Shown: positions 25,959 to 39,304, numbered from the stretch's first letter. The stretch: DNA of 64,000 bases from Branchiostoma lanceolatum (GCF_035083965.1 NC_089735.1:12398501-12462500), one strand, 5' to 3'. Made by a program: numbers and translations. Notes: generated by a model not told the origin, from the letters alone.

Positions 25959-27735
25959 AGCTGAAATGAACAGTTTTGAAATAAGGATGTTCTGGCATTG
26001 TATATGCTAATAAATCATGGAAAAAAGCATTAGTATATAGAATAATAGAGTTAGAAATTTAACAAACTATAATGTATATACATGATGTACATTGTAAGCA
26101 GAAGAGTCGAATCTGTGGTTTTTCCAGTCTTGTGGACAGGAATATAATTCTATGAGAATGTTGCAAAACAATTATGTTCCAGAGTAAACATAAGGACTGT
26201 GACCTACCCTCGGGTAAGAATAAGGAAGATCTTACTTATGCGATCAGGATAAGAAGTCAATCAATCAATCATCCAAGGGCGTCCAGTGCCAATGCATGGC
26301 AGTTCTAGTTATCTCTCTAAGAAGTAGTCAGTATTTCTTACAATACTTATAGGCAAGATGGATAAAAACCTGTGTGAAGTTCTGTGCACATAGAGGTTAT
26401 AAACAACATTACCCATCGCAATGCATGAACATAGTTTGCAATAAAATGAATGATGTATATATTTTTGTGGTCTTATCTTTCAAACAATACGATGTATATG
26501 ACGAATTTTGATACGTTATTTTAAGTTTTGATCTTTTCAGATTGAGAAATGAGAAAGATCCAGACAATTAGTGGATAATGATACATTATTAGTTTTGGTG
26601 TAAGGAAGAACTTACCTACTTACTGTGGCCTGACAAGAACTAAAGCTTTTTCTTCCAAGTACATTATTAAGGGAATTTATGCAAAAATCATTAAATTCTG
26701 CCCGACAGCTTAGTGAAAAAATTGTCTTCAAATATCATAATTCATCAGAAAATTGTTATCAACAACTGGTTCCTAGTAAACCTTAATTTGCGCTTGAACA
26801 ATCGTGTTTTATACGACTTCAATAGCGGACTGCATCATGCGTTGAACGATGCGCCTGTCTGTGAATCTGCACTTTGTTAATTAACCGCTAGGAGGCGTTG
26901 TGAGACTGCGTTGCATGATACGGCGTCTGTGAATCTGCACTTTGTTAATTGACCACTAGAGGATGCTGTGAGACTACGTTACTGGCGGAGGCTGATATTT
27001 CTGTCGGCAGACATCGATATTGTCTGTAAGCATGTAAAAGGATATGGCAGTCACTTATATACATGTAAACCTTCATGATTACTGTGACAATCGTTTTGGA
27101 GCACAATTTCAACCAAATCGTATCACAACACAACACAGAAAAGGTGAATAACGTGCCTAGAAAATGGTCTTTTTTCAATACGCCATGTAACGTAACTTCC
27201 CACATTGAATGACCACAGTTTCACCTTACTCAGTGATAGCCTTAATCAGTTTATAGAGAACTGATTTCTAAGCGAGCCCTTTGTATAGGGAGTTTGTGAG
27301 ATTTTTACATGTTTGCGAATGAAGTCTAGTTGCCGATCAGACCAAGGGGGGTTCAATCACCTCCTTGATTAGACTAGAATTTGTACCGTCGCGTGCCTTG
27401 TCATAATTAGTCCTTGGAGAATTAAAGACTTGCGTGCGACATGCCAGTGAAAGTGTCATTCGATAAAACTACAGCACGACAAGGTGTCACCGTAGACGGC
27501 TTGCACGGAAATGACTACAGTTTTTAATGACGAAACACTGCCCCGGGGTCAGCGGAGGGCGCAGCTGTGGGGAGTTGGGCGGCGATGTTGTCACGTTTCC
27601 CTGCCTGGCCTATCCCAACAGACCGCCGGTCATGACAACCGTGTGTTTTATACGTTTGCCAAATTTCCTTTACGAGTTGGTTAGCTGAGTTTAATCGTCA
27701 GAGCTGTGGTTTTCCAGAGAGGACCTGTCGAACGC
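25959..27735. other. 3' UTR of the zinc-finger gene, then intergenic
   Basis: A poly(A) signal AATAAA lies at 26009-26014, about 50 nt after the stop, with another AATAAA near 26,440. Two imperfect direct copies of a 56-bp unit (GTCTGTGAATCTGCACTTTG onward) lie at 26857-26912 and 26925-26980. No exon is seen in the rest. Confidence 0.6.
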
Positions 27736-27834
27736 AGCCTGGGTACCATCCTATTTCTACCGGGGCTCCTACATGCACCCGCTACCCTAAAAGGTAGTAG
27801 GAGCCCCGGTAGAAATAGGATGGCACCCAGGCTA
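27736..27834. mobile_element. TAGCCTG-ended hairpin element (1)
   Basis: The left arm AGCCTGGGTACCATCCTATT, then TCTACCGGGGCTCCTAC, is repeated inverted on the right, ending CCCAGGCTA. A short loop lies between. CGAACGC occurs on both sides. Shares its outer 20-odd bases with the hairpin at 40,132-40,205 but not its inner stem. Confidence 0.8.
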
Positions 27835-29889
27835 AGCCGAACGCTGTTGGTCCAGCTAAATCACATACGAAAACACCAACAGACAGCCCCAAAACTAGAT
27901 GACTTGGTTTCTCTGTTAGTTGTCACAAAATGTTGATAAATTATTCATTCTGCCAACTCTGATCTCAACTTCCTGTCTCTCCAGCAACATAACTCTGATC
28001 CAGGATCTTCTCTCACTTCCTGTCACTCTGTGGTGAGGCGTGCCTAGAATATGGAAATAACCGCGAAAATACGGACAGACAGACAAATGAACAGACACCA
28101 CGAAAACAATACTAGAAAGTACCTCCGTTCAAGGAGGTAAGACAAAAACTACACCCCTCGTGACACGTACAGGCGGTTTCTGACAATATGTCGTCGAGAC
28201 AACTTTGACAAATCCAAGTTGTAGATTCCCCTGTTGACTCAAGTGAAAATTAGTCGTTAACTTTGGTTATGGACGTCATGTTGGATGTGACGTAACTCCA
28301 GCGGTCCTGTGCTTGAGAAACGCCACACTACGGGCAAGTGAAACCCCTGTCACACTTGTGCGTTTTGGGTTCAGGTTAAGTTTGCAACCGAATAAGTGAT
28401 TTCTTAGGTTCGATAACCAGGCTGCACAACGGTGGGTCAAAGTAGAAAACAACTCTTTCCCCGCGAACCTTACTTAAACCAACAAAAATGTTAATGCGCA
28501 ACTCACGCGCCCTTGAATATACGCACAAGTGTGACAGGGCCCTGACGATATTACGAAGTACATTGTACTATTTGTAGGATCTTGTAGGTGTTTGTTAACC
28601 CCGGTATATCAGTGCTTTCTTGGTTTTGGCAAGGGCTAGAAGCCCCTCTATCTATGCTTCCAAAATCTTGCTACAGAAGCAGCAGTGTAATATGCTGTCC
28701 TTCATGTGCGTGCCACTTGACACAAAAGAGACTAATACAAAGCAATGTCCTTGTACAAAGTAACAACAGCGCGGACCAAAACCATGACCACATTGTACCT
28801 TCTTTGTTACGACCTCAGGTGGATAGCAAACGTACTGCAATCGTTTCACCGTGACATGTCTTGCCAGTCCGTGGTTCCACCTATGTTAAACGTGCCTGAT
28901 TCCCCAGGTAGAGAGCCGAATACCTAACTCTTCTGGTAGCCAGGTGACTTCTCGCTCGAACATTTCCATCAACTTCTTCAGGCTTTCCTTTTTCACACCT
29001 TAGCTGGCCGAAATAAATTTTTCAGGTCTTTAGACCTGACGTTAGCACGATGGGCAACAGTGAATCTTTATGTGGCGTGAATATCACATTCGAGATACGA
29101 GTATTTCTTATTGTACAGAATTTCATCACAACATTTTGTGACAAACAATGACGTATAAAAGACATGTAATGAAAAAAGACCCCCCCCCCATGAAAGATGG
29201 TGCACGTGTAACATTCCCGTACATTTGTCAACACTTTTCCCGAAACCAATTTTACTTCAATACATTTTGTTTGTTTGTTTGTTTCTTTGTTTGTATGTTT
29301 AAACGCTTGTACTGTACATTATAGTGCTTAAGTTTTTACATTACTGCGCACCGGTTAATTCACACATACACACACACGTACGGTTCAACCGTTGTAGCTG
29401 TGAGGCGTTCTGTAGCCTGACCAGTCGGACAGTGACCCCAGCCACAGTGTACAGTTCCATCACCCAGTCTTCAGACACGCTATCCTCGCTCTCTCCATGC
29501 TATACGGTAATTTCTACCTTTACTATCACTACTTTGTGCGTTACTAGTTAGTTCTGTGTGCCTTGCTGGCGTGTCGTATTGAATTGTAACTTGCAAAAAT
29601 TTCTATACTTGACTCCCCGCCGTGCTATGCTCGTAATTGTTGAATCTGATCATGAATGTCCTCGTTTCTATACAGTCAAACCTGTACTAGTACCCACCTC
29701 TGCATAAGGAAGAACCTTGTAATTGTGACCACCTTTTGTTGGTTTATTAGATTTTTTTTCCTTAACACTAGCAGTTAAGAATCCTATAGTGGCCATTTTT
29801 TCTACTGTGATCATTTTTTCAAGTCCTTTGAGTAGTTACTGTAGGCAGGTTTCATTGTACTGTACTTAGTTGACCTGGGAGTTGAACCT
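27835..29889. other. intergenic, no gene seen
   Basis: AT-rich to average sequence without convincing exons. A short (TTTG)n run lies at about 29,265-29,300, and a C9 run near 29,180. Confidence 0.5.
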
Positions 29890-30180
29890 CTTGTGCGGTT
29901 TGGTGGTTAGCGGTCCTCGCTACTTGGAACCAGAGGGTCGCGAGTTTGAATCTAAGGGTTGTTGTTAGCCTATCCGACTTCTCGTAAGGGCTGCAGTTCT
30001 CAAGACCGGGCGTGGTCCAATGTTCAGTCATTAATTTGTCGACTGAAAAAGAGAGTGATAATATTTCCCCGAGTGTACACACTGTACAGAGCATTCGTTC
30101 CTCTTGTTACGGACAGTGGGAAACGACTTTTCCGTAAACTAATTAATTTAACCCGATTGAAACTCTATTGGTGGCAAATT
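29890..30180 (+). mobile_element. tRNA-headed SINE
   Basis: A-box-like TGGTGGTTAGCGGTCC and B-box-like GTCGCGAGTTTGAATC are followed by a body (GGGCTGCAGTTCTCAAGACC, AAAGAGAGTGATAATATTTC, TGTACACACTGTACAGAGC). The body parallels the SINE at 34.3-34.6 kb. No clear target duplication found. Confidence 0.65.
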
Positions 30181-30486
30181 TCACCAGAGAGATGTGCAAG
30201 ATAAATATACGGACAGACGACAAGACGAGCCGATCACGTCATTTTATATAGAACTTGAAGATCATGTCACTTCTTGGCGACACTCTGTTTGTGTTTACTG
30301 ACACTTTGCATGCAGAATGTAACGCCTTGGACACAATATCAGCTCGGTTAGTTGAACTTTTCTCCGTGCAAGATTGTCTCTCTCTTCAGCATCAGTTTAG
30401 AAAAGGTGATCAGTTAGAAATATACGTGAAAAATTATATGTGAAAATTGTGGGGTTGTCTTTTCCATGAAAATTGAGCGTGTGTTC

Positions 30487-30489
<3 letters not shown>

Positions 30490-30533
<44 letters not shown>

Positions 30534-30553
30534 TGTGTGTGTGTGTGTGTGTG
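30490..30553 (+). repeat. (TG)n microsatellite
   Basis: TG repeat of about 64 bp with one ACG interruption. The apparent Cys-Val open frames across it are repeat artefacts. Confidence 0.95.
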
Positions 30554-33500
30554 TGCACGCGCTTTTTAATGTGGGCAAAAGCCGTCCAATTAACTACTTC
30601 TCAGTTCATGATCTGCACAGAAACAATACCTCAGCGAAAAAAGGCTGTAGTAGTGTTTTACACCGAAACATTGCCTGGCCAGTGATGTCTCACATTTTGT
30701 TGTCGGCCTTCAAATGGCTCCTTGCAGTTAGTCCTTAATCTGCATTTACAGAGTCATCTTGTGTGCATCTAGTCACAATTAGAAACTGTAGCACATCCAA
30801 ATACCGTCACATGGGAAACTTCCATATGCATCATTTGAAACACTCCTATCTGTGTGAGGTAGATGGGCATGCTATATAGCTTGAGAAAGCTTCCGTTAGC
30901 CCATTTTTGCTGATCCGTTGAAAAACGTTAGTGGTCCTTATCTCATCTTTAAAACTGACACAAACCCGTTTCACCTGAAGCTATTACAAAACAGTACTGA
31001 TTGTGAAGAATGCTCTGGTACTACAGTGACGTGCAAACTCAACATTTCAGTCCGCTCAATCTCAGAGTTAGACGTGGCTGCAAAGGAGGGCCGCACTAAG
31101 CACGCACTGGGCGCTACCGTCCACTCCCTGCTTTCCCAAACTTGCTTTCCTTTCCTTTACCAACCTGCTTTTTTTTACGTTTGTGTTAACAGTTGTAGAG
31201 GATTAGGTATACGAACAGGCTCTGATGCATTGGTGATATAGGTTCCGAAAGGAATGCTCTTTTCCTAGGCCTAGCGCAGTTTCAACGAGGAATCCTCTAT
31301 CCACCGCTTGGATGGTGCGCCGCACATACCCATGTATCAGCACCAAGGACGGGGCATGCCGCGTTTTCCTTATAATAACTTTGTCTTCTTTCTCTCTACA
31401 ATACAACTAAAAACACGTGAAGATACCACACCACAGGAACCTACATATTCTAACAGGTTACTATCCAGGTTTCAGCCTGTGAAGCTCGGTCACTAGTTTT
31501 ATATTCTCGTTCAAAGACGCCTCGGGCGTAACGTAAGGTCTGCCCCAGTTTGGTCCACACACACACACACGCGTACAGATATGTAGTAAAAAAAATACCG
31601 TACACGTTTATGTGCGCTACTTGGTAAAAAGATGACCGACAAATATGATTATTTTTCATGTAACTGATATTCAGTGTCAGCTCTCTATATCCATGTCTAT
31701 GCCTTGACACAAATTTGAAAGGAAAACCTACAACCAGCTGGTCAAGCCGTAACATGCATGTCCACTGACCACAAGTACGCCGACACCTTTAAAGACCTCA
31801 CTGTAGAGTCCCTTGTGATATATAAAAGTGCTTGTCTTAAGATCGTTACTTTTAGTTTCTTTGTTAGCGCTTCTGATCTTTATTTCGTACAACAAGCCTT
31901 TGTCATTAACGTTATTCAGTAAGGACGCCGCTCGTTGTGTTCTTGAATAATAGACTTTGGATGCGTGTAATGTTTGAGCTTCTTTGTACTGTAACTTACT
32001 TAGAAGTAAACCATAATGTACGATACACTAGCAAAGATGAAGAATTGAGTCAGTGGGCTTTTATAGTCCGCAAAAAGTTTGTGCGTCGTTGTTATCTAAT
32101 TTTGTAGGGAGGCATCTTTTTGCCGTAAATTTTTTGTGTCCTATTGTCCCCATTCACTAGCTTTTCTTTTGTACGGTATTGTACCGTCATCAGATACATT
32201 GTACAAAATCACTCGATATCGGGCCTGTTTGATAGCCAGAAAGATTCTCCTTGCATAATTTGTTGCTGATCTAATAGACCAGTGGTGAGCCCGTCTCGTC
32301 ATACAAACAACAACACACTTGTCCAAAATGACATATCATATTCACCTACATATAATATAATGAACACTATACTAGACTTTGTCTTTGGATGTGAAAAACA
32401 GTCTAAAAAGAAGGTTTTTAAGCAGAATGAGACCCTTATAGTCTCAAACAGTAGGTTGATTGTATTGTAGATACGATCAGTTGCTATGGGACATAGGTAT
32501 CTGTATTTGCAGGTAGGAAAATCAAGGTTATCAAGAAAGTTGTCGTCCAAATATGCGGACGTTTTACAAGTAGATAAATGTGAAAATTGATCGAGGATAT
32601 CAATTCATCGCGGCACTGTTGGCCATCACTGGTAGACCAAGTCTACGCCCCACCATATAACAAACCGTCACCATGATATGAACGCGTTGGTTTTAATAGT
32701 CACGTTCGACGTTCGACGTGAAATCCAATCTTAGCGACATATTTCTGCCATCGTCGAGGAGAGAGGCAATTGTTCGGGGTCTGATACTGAAGGACATCAA
32801 AAGAAATGATAAAAAGGAGAACCCAGTCACAAAGGGCCAACATCAATGGGTGGGGAATCCTATTTAATCCTACATCGTGCGTTCATTCTTTGTACTGAAC
32901 TGATCTGGACCAACGGTATCGTTAGACATTTCAAGGACCAGTCATTACGGTTGTACTTTGTTCTTGCTCTTGCTGGTCTTACTGAGTTTTACTTCACTAC
33001 AAAATCGGACTAATTCTTCCCTCTTCTCTGAATTTTCATTGTGTATAAAAAAAAAACATTAAGCTCAGTTTTGACAGTGTTTAAAACAGTTGGGAAAATG
33101 TCGGAGTGAAACAGACGAGACGCTTCTCGGAAATTAAAGTGCCGGTTGTGAACCCGAATGTGGATTTAGACCTAATCTCCATAAGCCCAGGTTATATGAA
33201 GTCTTCTGACAGACTTTCATTTTTCCTCGAAATTCCATGGATTTACATGTCTTCTTTACCTGTGTGGGAGTGCGCCCTACTTAAGCCCTTTTTTCCGCCT
33301 GGGTTGGCGAACTAAGCGAGAGAGCTGGCGGCAAGCAGACGGAAAAGGACCACGAATATCACTTTCCACCGAACGTCGCTTTACCCATGAGGGAACGATA
33401 ATCGCAGGCACTTTGCTGTTTTGATCAAAGTGTTTTCCGTTTTATGTGTCGGTCCCTCGGTAGAAAGGTTAGCAAAGTACAGGACTCCGATCTCTATGGT

Positions 33501-33842
33501 CTCACTTTTGAGCATTGTCTGTCGGCTTTGCCGACGATCTGATGATTTTTGGTACAAAGTTACCCGTTTAACGGCACGTGGCCTTCAAAGAAAACTTTCA
33601 TGTGTAAGTGGGGATTATATGTCGACTTCTGGGACCGGGAGAGACCCGCGACTGAGATATGGAACGACAGAAAGAGAGAAGAAGAAACAGAAGAACAACT
33701 CGCATGCCCTAGCTAGGTGCAGGAGCGAACCTGGCGGATACAATCCATGCAAAGGACGTCAAGTAAAAATCGTATCAGTGACGTTCTCACACCAGTTGAC
33801 TATGGTGGACTTTCCTCTTAATCTGTATCTTTTCGGTCTGAA
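30554..33842. other. intergenic, no gene seen
   Basis: No exon with family similarity on either strand. Composition is average to AT-rich. A small palindrome TACGGTATTGTACCGT lies near 32,172. Confidence 0.5.
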
Positions 33843-34150
33843 CATATGAATCGGTCAGCCGGTATAATTCCCATCTGCGTAACACCCCAGGTTCGCAGGC
33901 AGGCGGCCGGTTATATCATGCACACAGAACGGGTTCTCACACCTTCACCATTCATATCAAACTCTAACTGCTGTTTGAAGCTATATAATGAAGAGGTCCC
34001 TATCATGTTTCCTAACAACAGGTTCCATTCTGTGATAGTTTACGGATAAACATGTCGATTTATACTTTTCTCTCTCGTTCTCTATCGAGCTCGGGCTTAG
34101 CGCACTCACTGAGGCCCGTCCATAAGCTTGTTTGTCCGTTTGCACACCAT
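33843..34150 (-). mobile_element. LINE 3' end, decayed copy 1
   Basis: On the minus strand a frame ending at a stop includes the SLYSFKQQLE pattern typical of the last residues of non-LTR reverse transcriptases. A 3' UTR with GTGTTACGCAGATGGGAATT and TATACCGGCTG follows. Same family as 35,634-36,030. 5'-truncated. Confidence 0.6.
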
Positions 34151-34344
34151 ACACGACTTGGCGCCTTTCTTACGAAGTTTTAGCATTCCTAAATGCTCCA
34201 CATCGTCTATTTACTGGGAATTATATGAAATAAATAGAAAACTACAAATAAAAGCAGAGACTTCAAGGATAACGCGATACTCCCGATAATTTTGTCTCCA
34301 TAACGAGCGGCGTTTGCAGAGGAGAGAATGAGTGTCTCTCTGCC

Positions 34345-34610
34345 GTGTCGATGTGTGGTTAGCGATCTTGCCTCTGGAACTAGAAAACCAGGGTTCGATC
34401 CCGGCTCCGTCGTTCACCCAACATGCACGCTACCGGAAAGGGTCGCAGTCCTTAGGACCGGGGACGGGACGTTAAGCCGTGGACCAGTGTTCATTGTGCT
34501 TGTGGAAAAGAGCAAGTGGAATTTCCCCGGTACAATGAACCTGTAAATACTGTACATAGCGTCTGTATTCTCTGTCACGACCGGTGGAAGATTAGCTCAT
34601 CTGTTCATTG
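34345..34610 (+). mobile_element. tRNA-headed SINE with Deu-like body
   Basis: A-box-like TGTGTGGTTAGCGATC and B-box AGGGTTCGATCCCGGC head the element. The body has GGGACGTTAAGCCGTGGACC, close to the GACGTTAAACCGAGGTCC block of deuterostome DeuSINEs. The end has CCCCGGTACAATGAACC and ACTGTACATAGCG as in the copy at 29.9 kb. Confidence 0.65.
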
Positions 34611-35633
34611 AGTTCATTTGAGCTAAACTGGTTCGAGATCACTTTACTTTTTTTGTCTTCTTACTTAAACTTGAACCTTGTTCAGGTCTCCTCGATTATT
34701 TAGTGACCTGCCCCTATGATTCGCCCTTTCGTACCATTCTGTGAGATTTTTTTCCGACGGTTTTTGAGTCAGTTTTAGCTCTTCAAGAGTGATGCTTGTT
34801 CTTTCCATAAATGATGTGACATCCAGGTTTATCTATGTCTGCCCGTGACTGTCTCCCAAAGTTCGGTTTCCATTCTACTAGATTTTTTTTTCACCACTTT
34901 ATTCACCTCCAACAATTTTTACAGCCAACAACAAAAGTAAGTTAAAATCATAACAATGATAATCTCATACTAAAGTTGGAGCAATACTTGAAAGTAACAT
35001 TACAGAAGTGATACAATATTGTATACAAAAACTAACTATTAGGTGCATAAAATAAGAATCATGGCATTTTTACATACAAAACAGAACTTAAACTAGTAAG
35101 TAAAAATGATATTACATAACATGTTGGTTCTCAACGGGTGTTTGGGCATTTCTACTGGTAAGTCTAACTACCTGTGACAGATAGGTGCATAGAATAAAGC
35201 TTATAACATCATACACCATTCTACTAGATACCTCGGCAGTCGTTCCTCTGGAATCCCACTGGTGTGACTAAGATCTCTACATGTATATACTAAGTCTGTC
35301 TACCGCTACAATTTAGGCGATGTTTCCTACATTTGCCTAGTAAATCCCTGTTCCTTACACGACGTAGTGAACTCAAATACCAAGTTATATCGCAGTGCAA
35401 TTAAAAGTCTTCCAATGTTTTCGCATCCAGAGAATACTGGTGCTTCCGATTGCAAATATGAATGGAAGGAATATTGCGTAGAAGGATAAAACAGACTTCA
35501 TACATATCAAACAAGTTCGGTGCGCATTGTTGTTCTAAAAGATTGATCCATAACATATCAACGATAAAGCAATATACATACTTGTGGACATTAATTTCTA
35601 CCGAATGACGAACATTTTACATAGATCTGTATC
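34611..35633. other. intergenic, no gene seen
   Basis: AT-rich sequence without exons. It may include older parts of the repeat cluster that flanks it. Confidence 0.45.
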
Positions 35634-36030
35634 TATATAGCCGGTATAACCGCCATTAGGTGTAACACACCAGTTTTGAAGGCACGCGGCGCGGCAGCAG
35701 CTGGTTATATTACACCAAACGGCCTGTTACACCAAGTCTTCGCATATCTGACTGCAACCGTTCTTCAAAGCTATTTAGTGAGGATGCTCCTACAGTACTT
35801 GATGACAACGAGTTCCATTCTACAATGGTTCTCGGAAAATACAGTTTTTTGAACACATCAATCCTTGGCTAATAACTCTGGTACTTAAAAGCATGACTAT
35901 TTCTTGTCCTCTTTTAAGCTGGCATTAGACACTTATCAGTCGGCACGTCCACAAGTTTATTAGTCATCTTGTACATCATGCAAAGTCTGGACGTTGTTCT
36001 TCTTCTATAACGAAGACAACAAAAACGCTG
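35634..36030 (-). mobile_element. LINE 3' end, decayed copy 2
   Basis: The minus-strand frame to the stop at 35710 reads YFPRTIVEWNSLSSS and then SLNSFEERL, the usual carboxyl end of non-LTR (CR1/L2-type) reverse transcriptase ORFs. Upstream KRTRNSHAFKYQ fits but is broken by stops. The 3' UTR (GTGTTACACCTAATGGCGGT) matches copy 1. Confidence 0.7.
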
Positions 36031-36484
36031 TATAATGTGAATTCCTTTTTTTTTGCACTGGCGAATGAAATTTCACGTATGTTTATATGGCATATCGCTT
36101 TGATTGCAAAGAGATGCAAGTAAGGTCATGAAAAACATTTTGTCTCACAAAATTTCACATATCATTTTTTTTGGCCCCAACATGCTACCAAATTGCAACA
36201 AAACATACTTTGATTAAGTTTGATATGCTAGTGCGATATGCTGAGTTACAGGACAGTAAGACGAAATGTCAAATACATGGTTAGATACCGTTACAAATGC
36301 TCATTTTCGTAGGCAATGTACTTTACCTTTTCATTTTGAACTTCTTGTATGTGGCCCACGTATCAACCGGTAAGTCTCAATTGACGCTGAATCAAAACAT
36401 TAAGTTATCCATAAGAATTTTCAAAGCCATTCTGGTCTGCTTTTGGGCCAGACTTCTCCATAACAAGACGACTTTGTTAGAGTG

Positions 36485-36623
<139 letters not shown>

Positions 36624-36915
36624 GGCACAGTGCGCTAGTGTGTGTGTGCGTGCCAGTGTGTGTATGCACGAATTTGTGTGTGTTTGTGTGTGCACGAGTG
36701 TGTGTGTGTGCCTGTATGTCTGTCTGTGTTTCTGCTATCTTTGATATACACAGTGAAACGTTGCCAAACATTCTCAGTGCTACTTTTTCCCCCGTGGGAC
36801 TGGATGGTCCGCGAAGCAGTATGGGTAAGGGGGTGAAGTCTGCCATCTCTGACCACCACGTTGCTCAAGGATAATTGTGCACGCTGAAATATGCCGTGTG
36901 TTCTTAATCTCCAAG

Positions 36916-37973
36916 TACATAGAATCTACTTAATTGCACAACGGATTAACGCACACTCCATTTAATTGCACAGAATCCCAAAATCCCAAACCGGTTCCCA
37001 TTCACTCCATTGTTAGTGACTCCGCATATCTGAACGGCGCATTGTGACCAATGCCGGATAACTGCACCAAATTTGTTCAAACATCGTCGAAAAGTTAACT
37101 AAAAAGGTGCGCAAAAAAAAATCGGCAAACGCGGTACAAATGAGCCGATAACTGCCTGTGTAGAGGCACAATACTGCCAATATGTTTAAAATTGTTTTGA
37201 CTAACAAAAGAAGGTGGTCTCCATTGCCAATCACGTTATTCGCGGGGATTTGATTTCGCGTTAAGGATGACATGGGGTGTTGTCGGTACGTGGTTTTAGG
37301 TTCCCGGCAGCGCTATATTCACATACTGCTGCAATAATATCTTTGCGTACATCTCGTCGGAAACCACACAGCGACTCGGCAAGGGCTACAAACGCATAGA
37401 CGGACATTGCAGTCGCTTCTGGCGGTGCGGTGCTGACGTGATCATCTGTCACATTCTCCTATAGCAGAGCTGAATCCGCGTCCTAGAAACTTCCTACATT
37501 CACCCGATGGATGTACACGCGGGTTCGGCTCTACTATAAGGAGAATGGTCTGTCACTGATCTAAGTCATCTAACCATATCTACCCACTGGATATGTAGTA
37601 CAGTACATTGTACAGTAATTCACTACCATGGTGTACACAGTCAAATCTGTCCAAACATGAGAGGGGCCTCTCTGGCGCTTACTGATTTCATTCACTGTGT
37701 CCTGAGATGTCTTTCCTGAGAATTCAAAATTTACTGTTACATGAGCATGGACAAAACAAGAGGTGGAATCTACGGTGTTACCGCACTGTACCTGTATAAC
37801 GAAACCTTTCTAACATCTAAATGCGTGCTAACAAGTTCATACAGCACACCGAGGTTTATAAACTATTCACCTCCTGTATGATACAGTATACTACCGGTCC
37901 AGCTGGGCAACATCGTATTATTGCACCAAATACGCTGACAAATGTGATGTGCAGTTAAGCGGATTCTACTGTA
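36916..37973. mobile_element. non-autonomous DNA transposon, about 1.06 kb
   Basis: The left end TACATAGAATCTACTTAATTGCACA and the right end, read inverted, TACAGTAGAATCCGCTTAAC, then TGCACATC, form imperfect inverted ends. Inside are AAATTTGTTCAAAC and repeated TTGCAC motifs, no transposase frame, and a nested hairpin at 37452-37547 (CATTCTCCTATAG with CTATAAGGAGAATG). Confidence 0.6.
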
Positions 37974-38030
37974 TATACATGGCAGACAGACTCCAGCTTG
38001 TTATGCCCGTCTTTTTGTATGGTGACGACA

Positions 38031-38240
38031 TACTGTACTGAAAGTTTAAGTTCGCGTAGTTTTCATTTCGCGGTAGGGCGAAAATGGAGTTTTCATGGGG
38101 GGTTTAAGTTCGCGTTTGAAACAATAGCAGCGCTAAAGTCATAGGTGGGCAAAAAGTTTCGCGGTGGTTTTAAGTTCGCGCTGAAAGTTCACCGCGTAAC
38201 CCGCGAACATTAAACCACCGCGAACAGTGCATTTACAGTA
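38031..38240. mobile_element. MITE with TACTGTA ends and TTCGCGGTGG motifs
   Basis: TACTGTA...TACAGTA ends enclose repeated TTTAAGTTCGCG, TTTCGCGGTGG and AACCACCGCGAAC pieces. A related fragment lies at about 38,340-38,397 (ATTCGCGGTTTCAACGTTTC, CACCGCGAATT). TA at both ends suggests a Tc1/mariner-type mover. Confidence 0.7.
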
Positions 38241-38582
38241 TATTAAGTCATTCATTCAGGGACTTAGGAGGTTTTCGAGGTGTTGGAAGTCCGCGGTTGC
38301 AGTAATTCTGTTGTTCAGTACAAAGACAAAGACAAAGTACATATTCGCGGTTTCAACGTTTCGCGCTAAGAGGTCACCGCGAATTTCTTAACCACCACTA
38401 ACATTTCAAGGAGCTTCAAGTACTATGTACAACTTTTGCAATTTACGGCATATATTTGATCATATTTTGCAGCTACTTTGTATGATAAACAGTATGATGG
38501 AAAATTTTTATTCATTTTTGGAATCGGACGAAAATTGGTGCGCGCGTGGATGTGATCCAGATAATCAAATTAACATGGCCTT

Positions 38583-39304
38583 AGAGTCAATTCCATGTCA
38601 CCGAGAGGGTTTTCAGGTAATATTGCTAGTGAGTTCAAACAATTTTAGATAAAAGACTATTCAAGTCAAAATAGTTCTAAATTGTTCAAACAATCAAGAA
38701 TGAAAGTTTAAACATGTTTGAACTTATCTATATATGTTGGAACTATTTGGAAAGTAATTGCACAAATATCTCTTTATATAGAACAATTTTCAAACATCTA
38801 TGTGATTGTTTCACTGTTCGAACATGTTGGAACAATTTGCATCATTTTTCAAATGGTAGATTTGGGTTATTGCCCCCATAAAAGTAGGTGCTAATCACAC
38901 TCTATTGTCTGCCTCTGTATATTTTTAGATTTCACGTCTGGAGCTTTTGTCTTCAGGTGTCTATGCATGGCACCCAGGCCTAATCCCCTATACTTTGAAG
39001 GGATGTGTGAATTGCCCTGTTCCCATCCCACTGACCCAGTTATACCATGTTGTTATAATGTTGGAACATGTAGGAACAAATGATCAACCTATTTTCCAAC
39101 AGTTTCGAAAATAATACAAATAACATGTGCGATGTTAGAAATTTGTCTGACATGTTGGAACACAGCAGAAACTATTTAGAACATCACATGGATGTTGGAA
39201 GTTGTTCTAAACAGTCACCTATCTCCCTTAGACTGTTACAAAGGTTTTACAAATGTTAGAACAAAAGGCAACAAGCACCCTCTCGGTAATGTGGAATCGA
39301 CTCT
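38583..39304. mobile_element. 722-bp element with repeated GTTGGAAC motifs
   Basis: The ends AGAGTCAATTCCATGTCACC, then GAGAGGGT, are found inverted at the right end (ACCCTCTCGGTAATGTGGAA, then TCGACTCT). The interior is packed with ATGTTGGAAC, GTTCAAACA and close variants on both strands. No coding frame. Confidence 0.75.
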
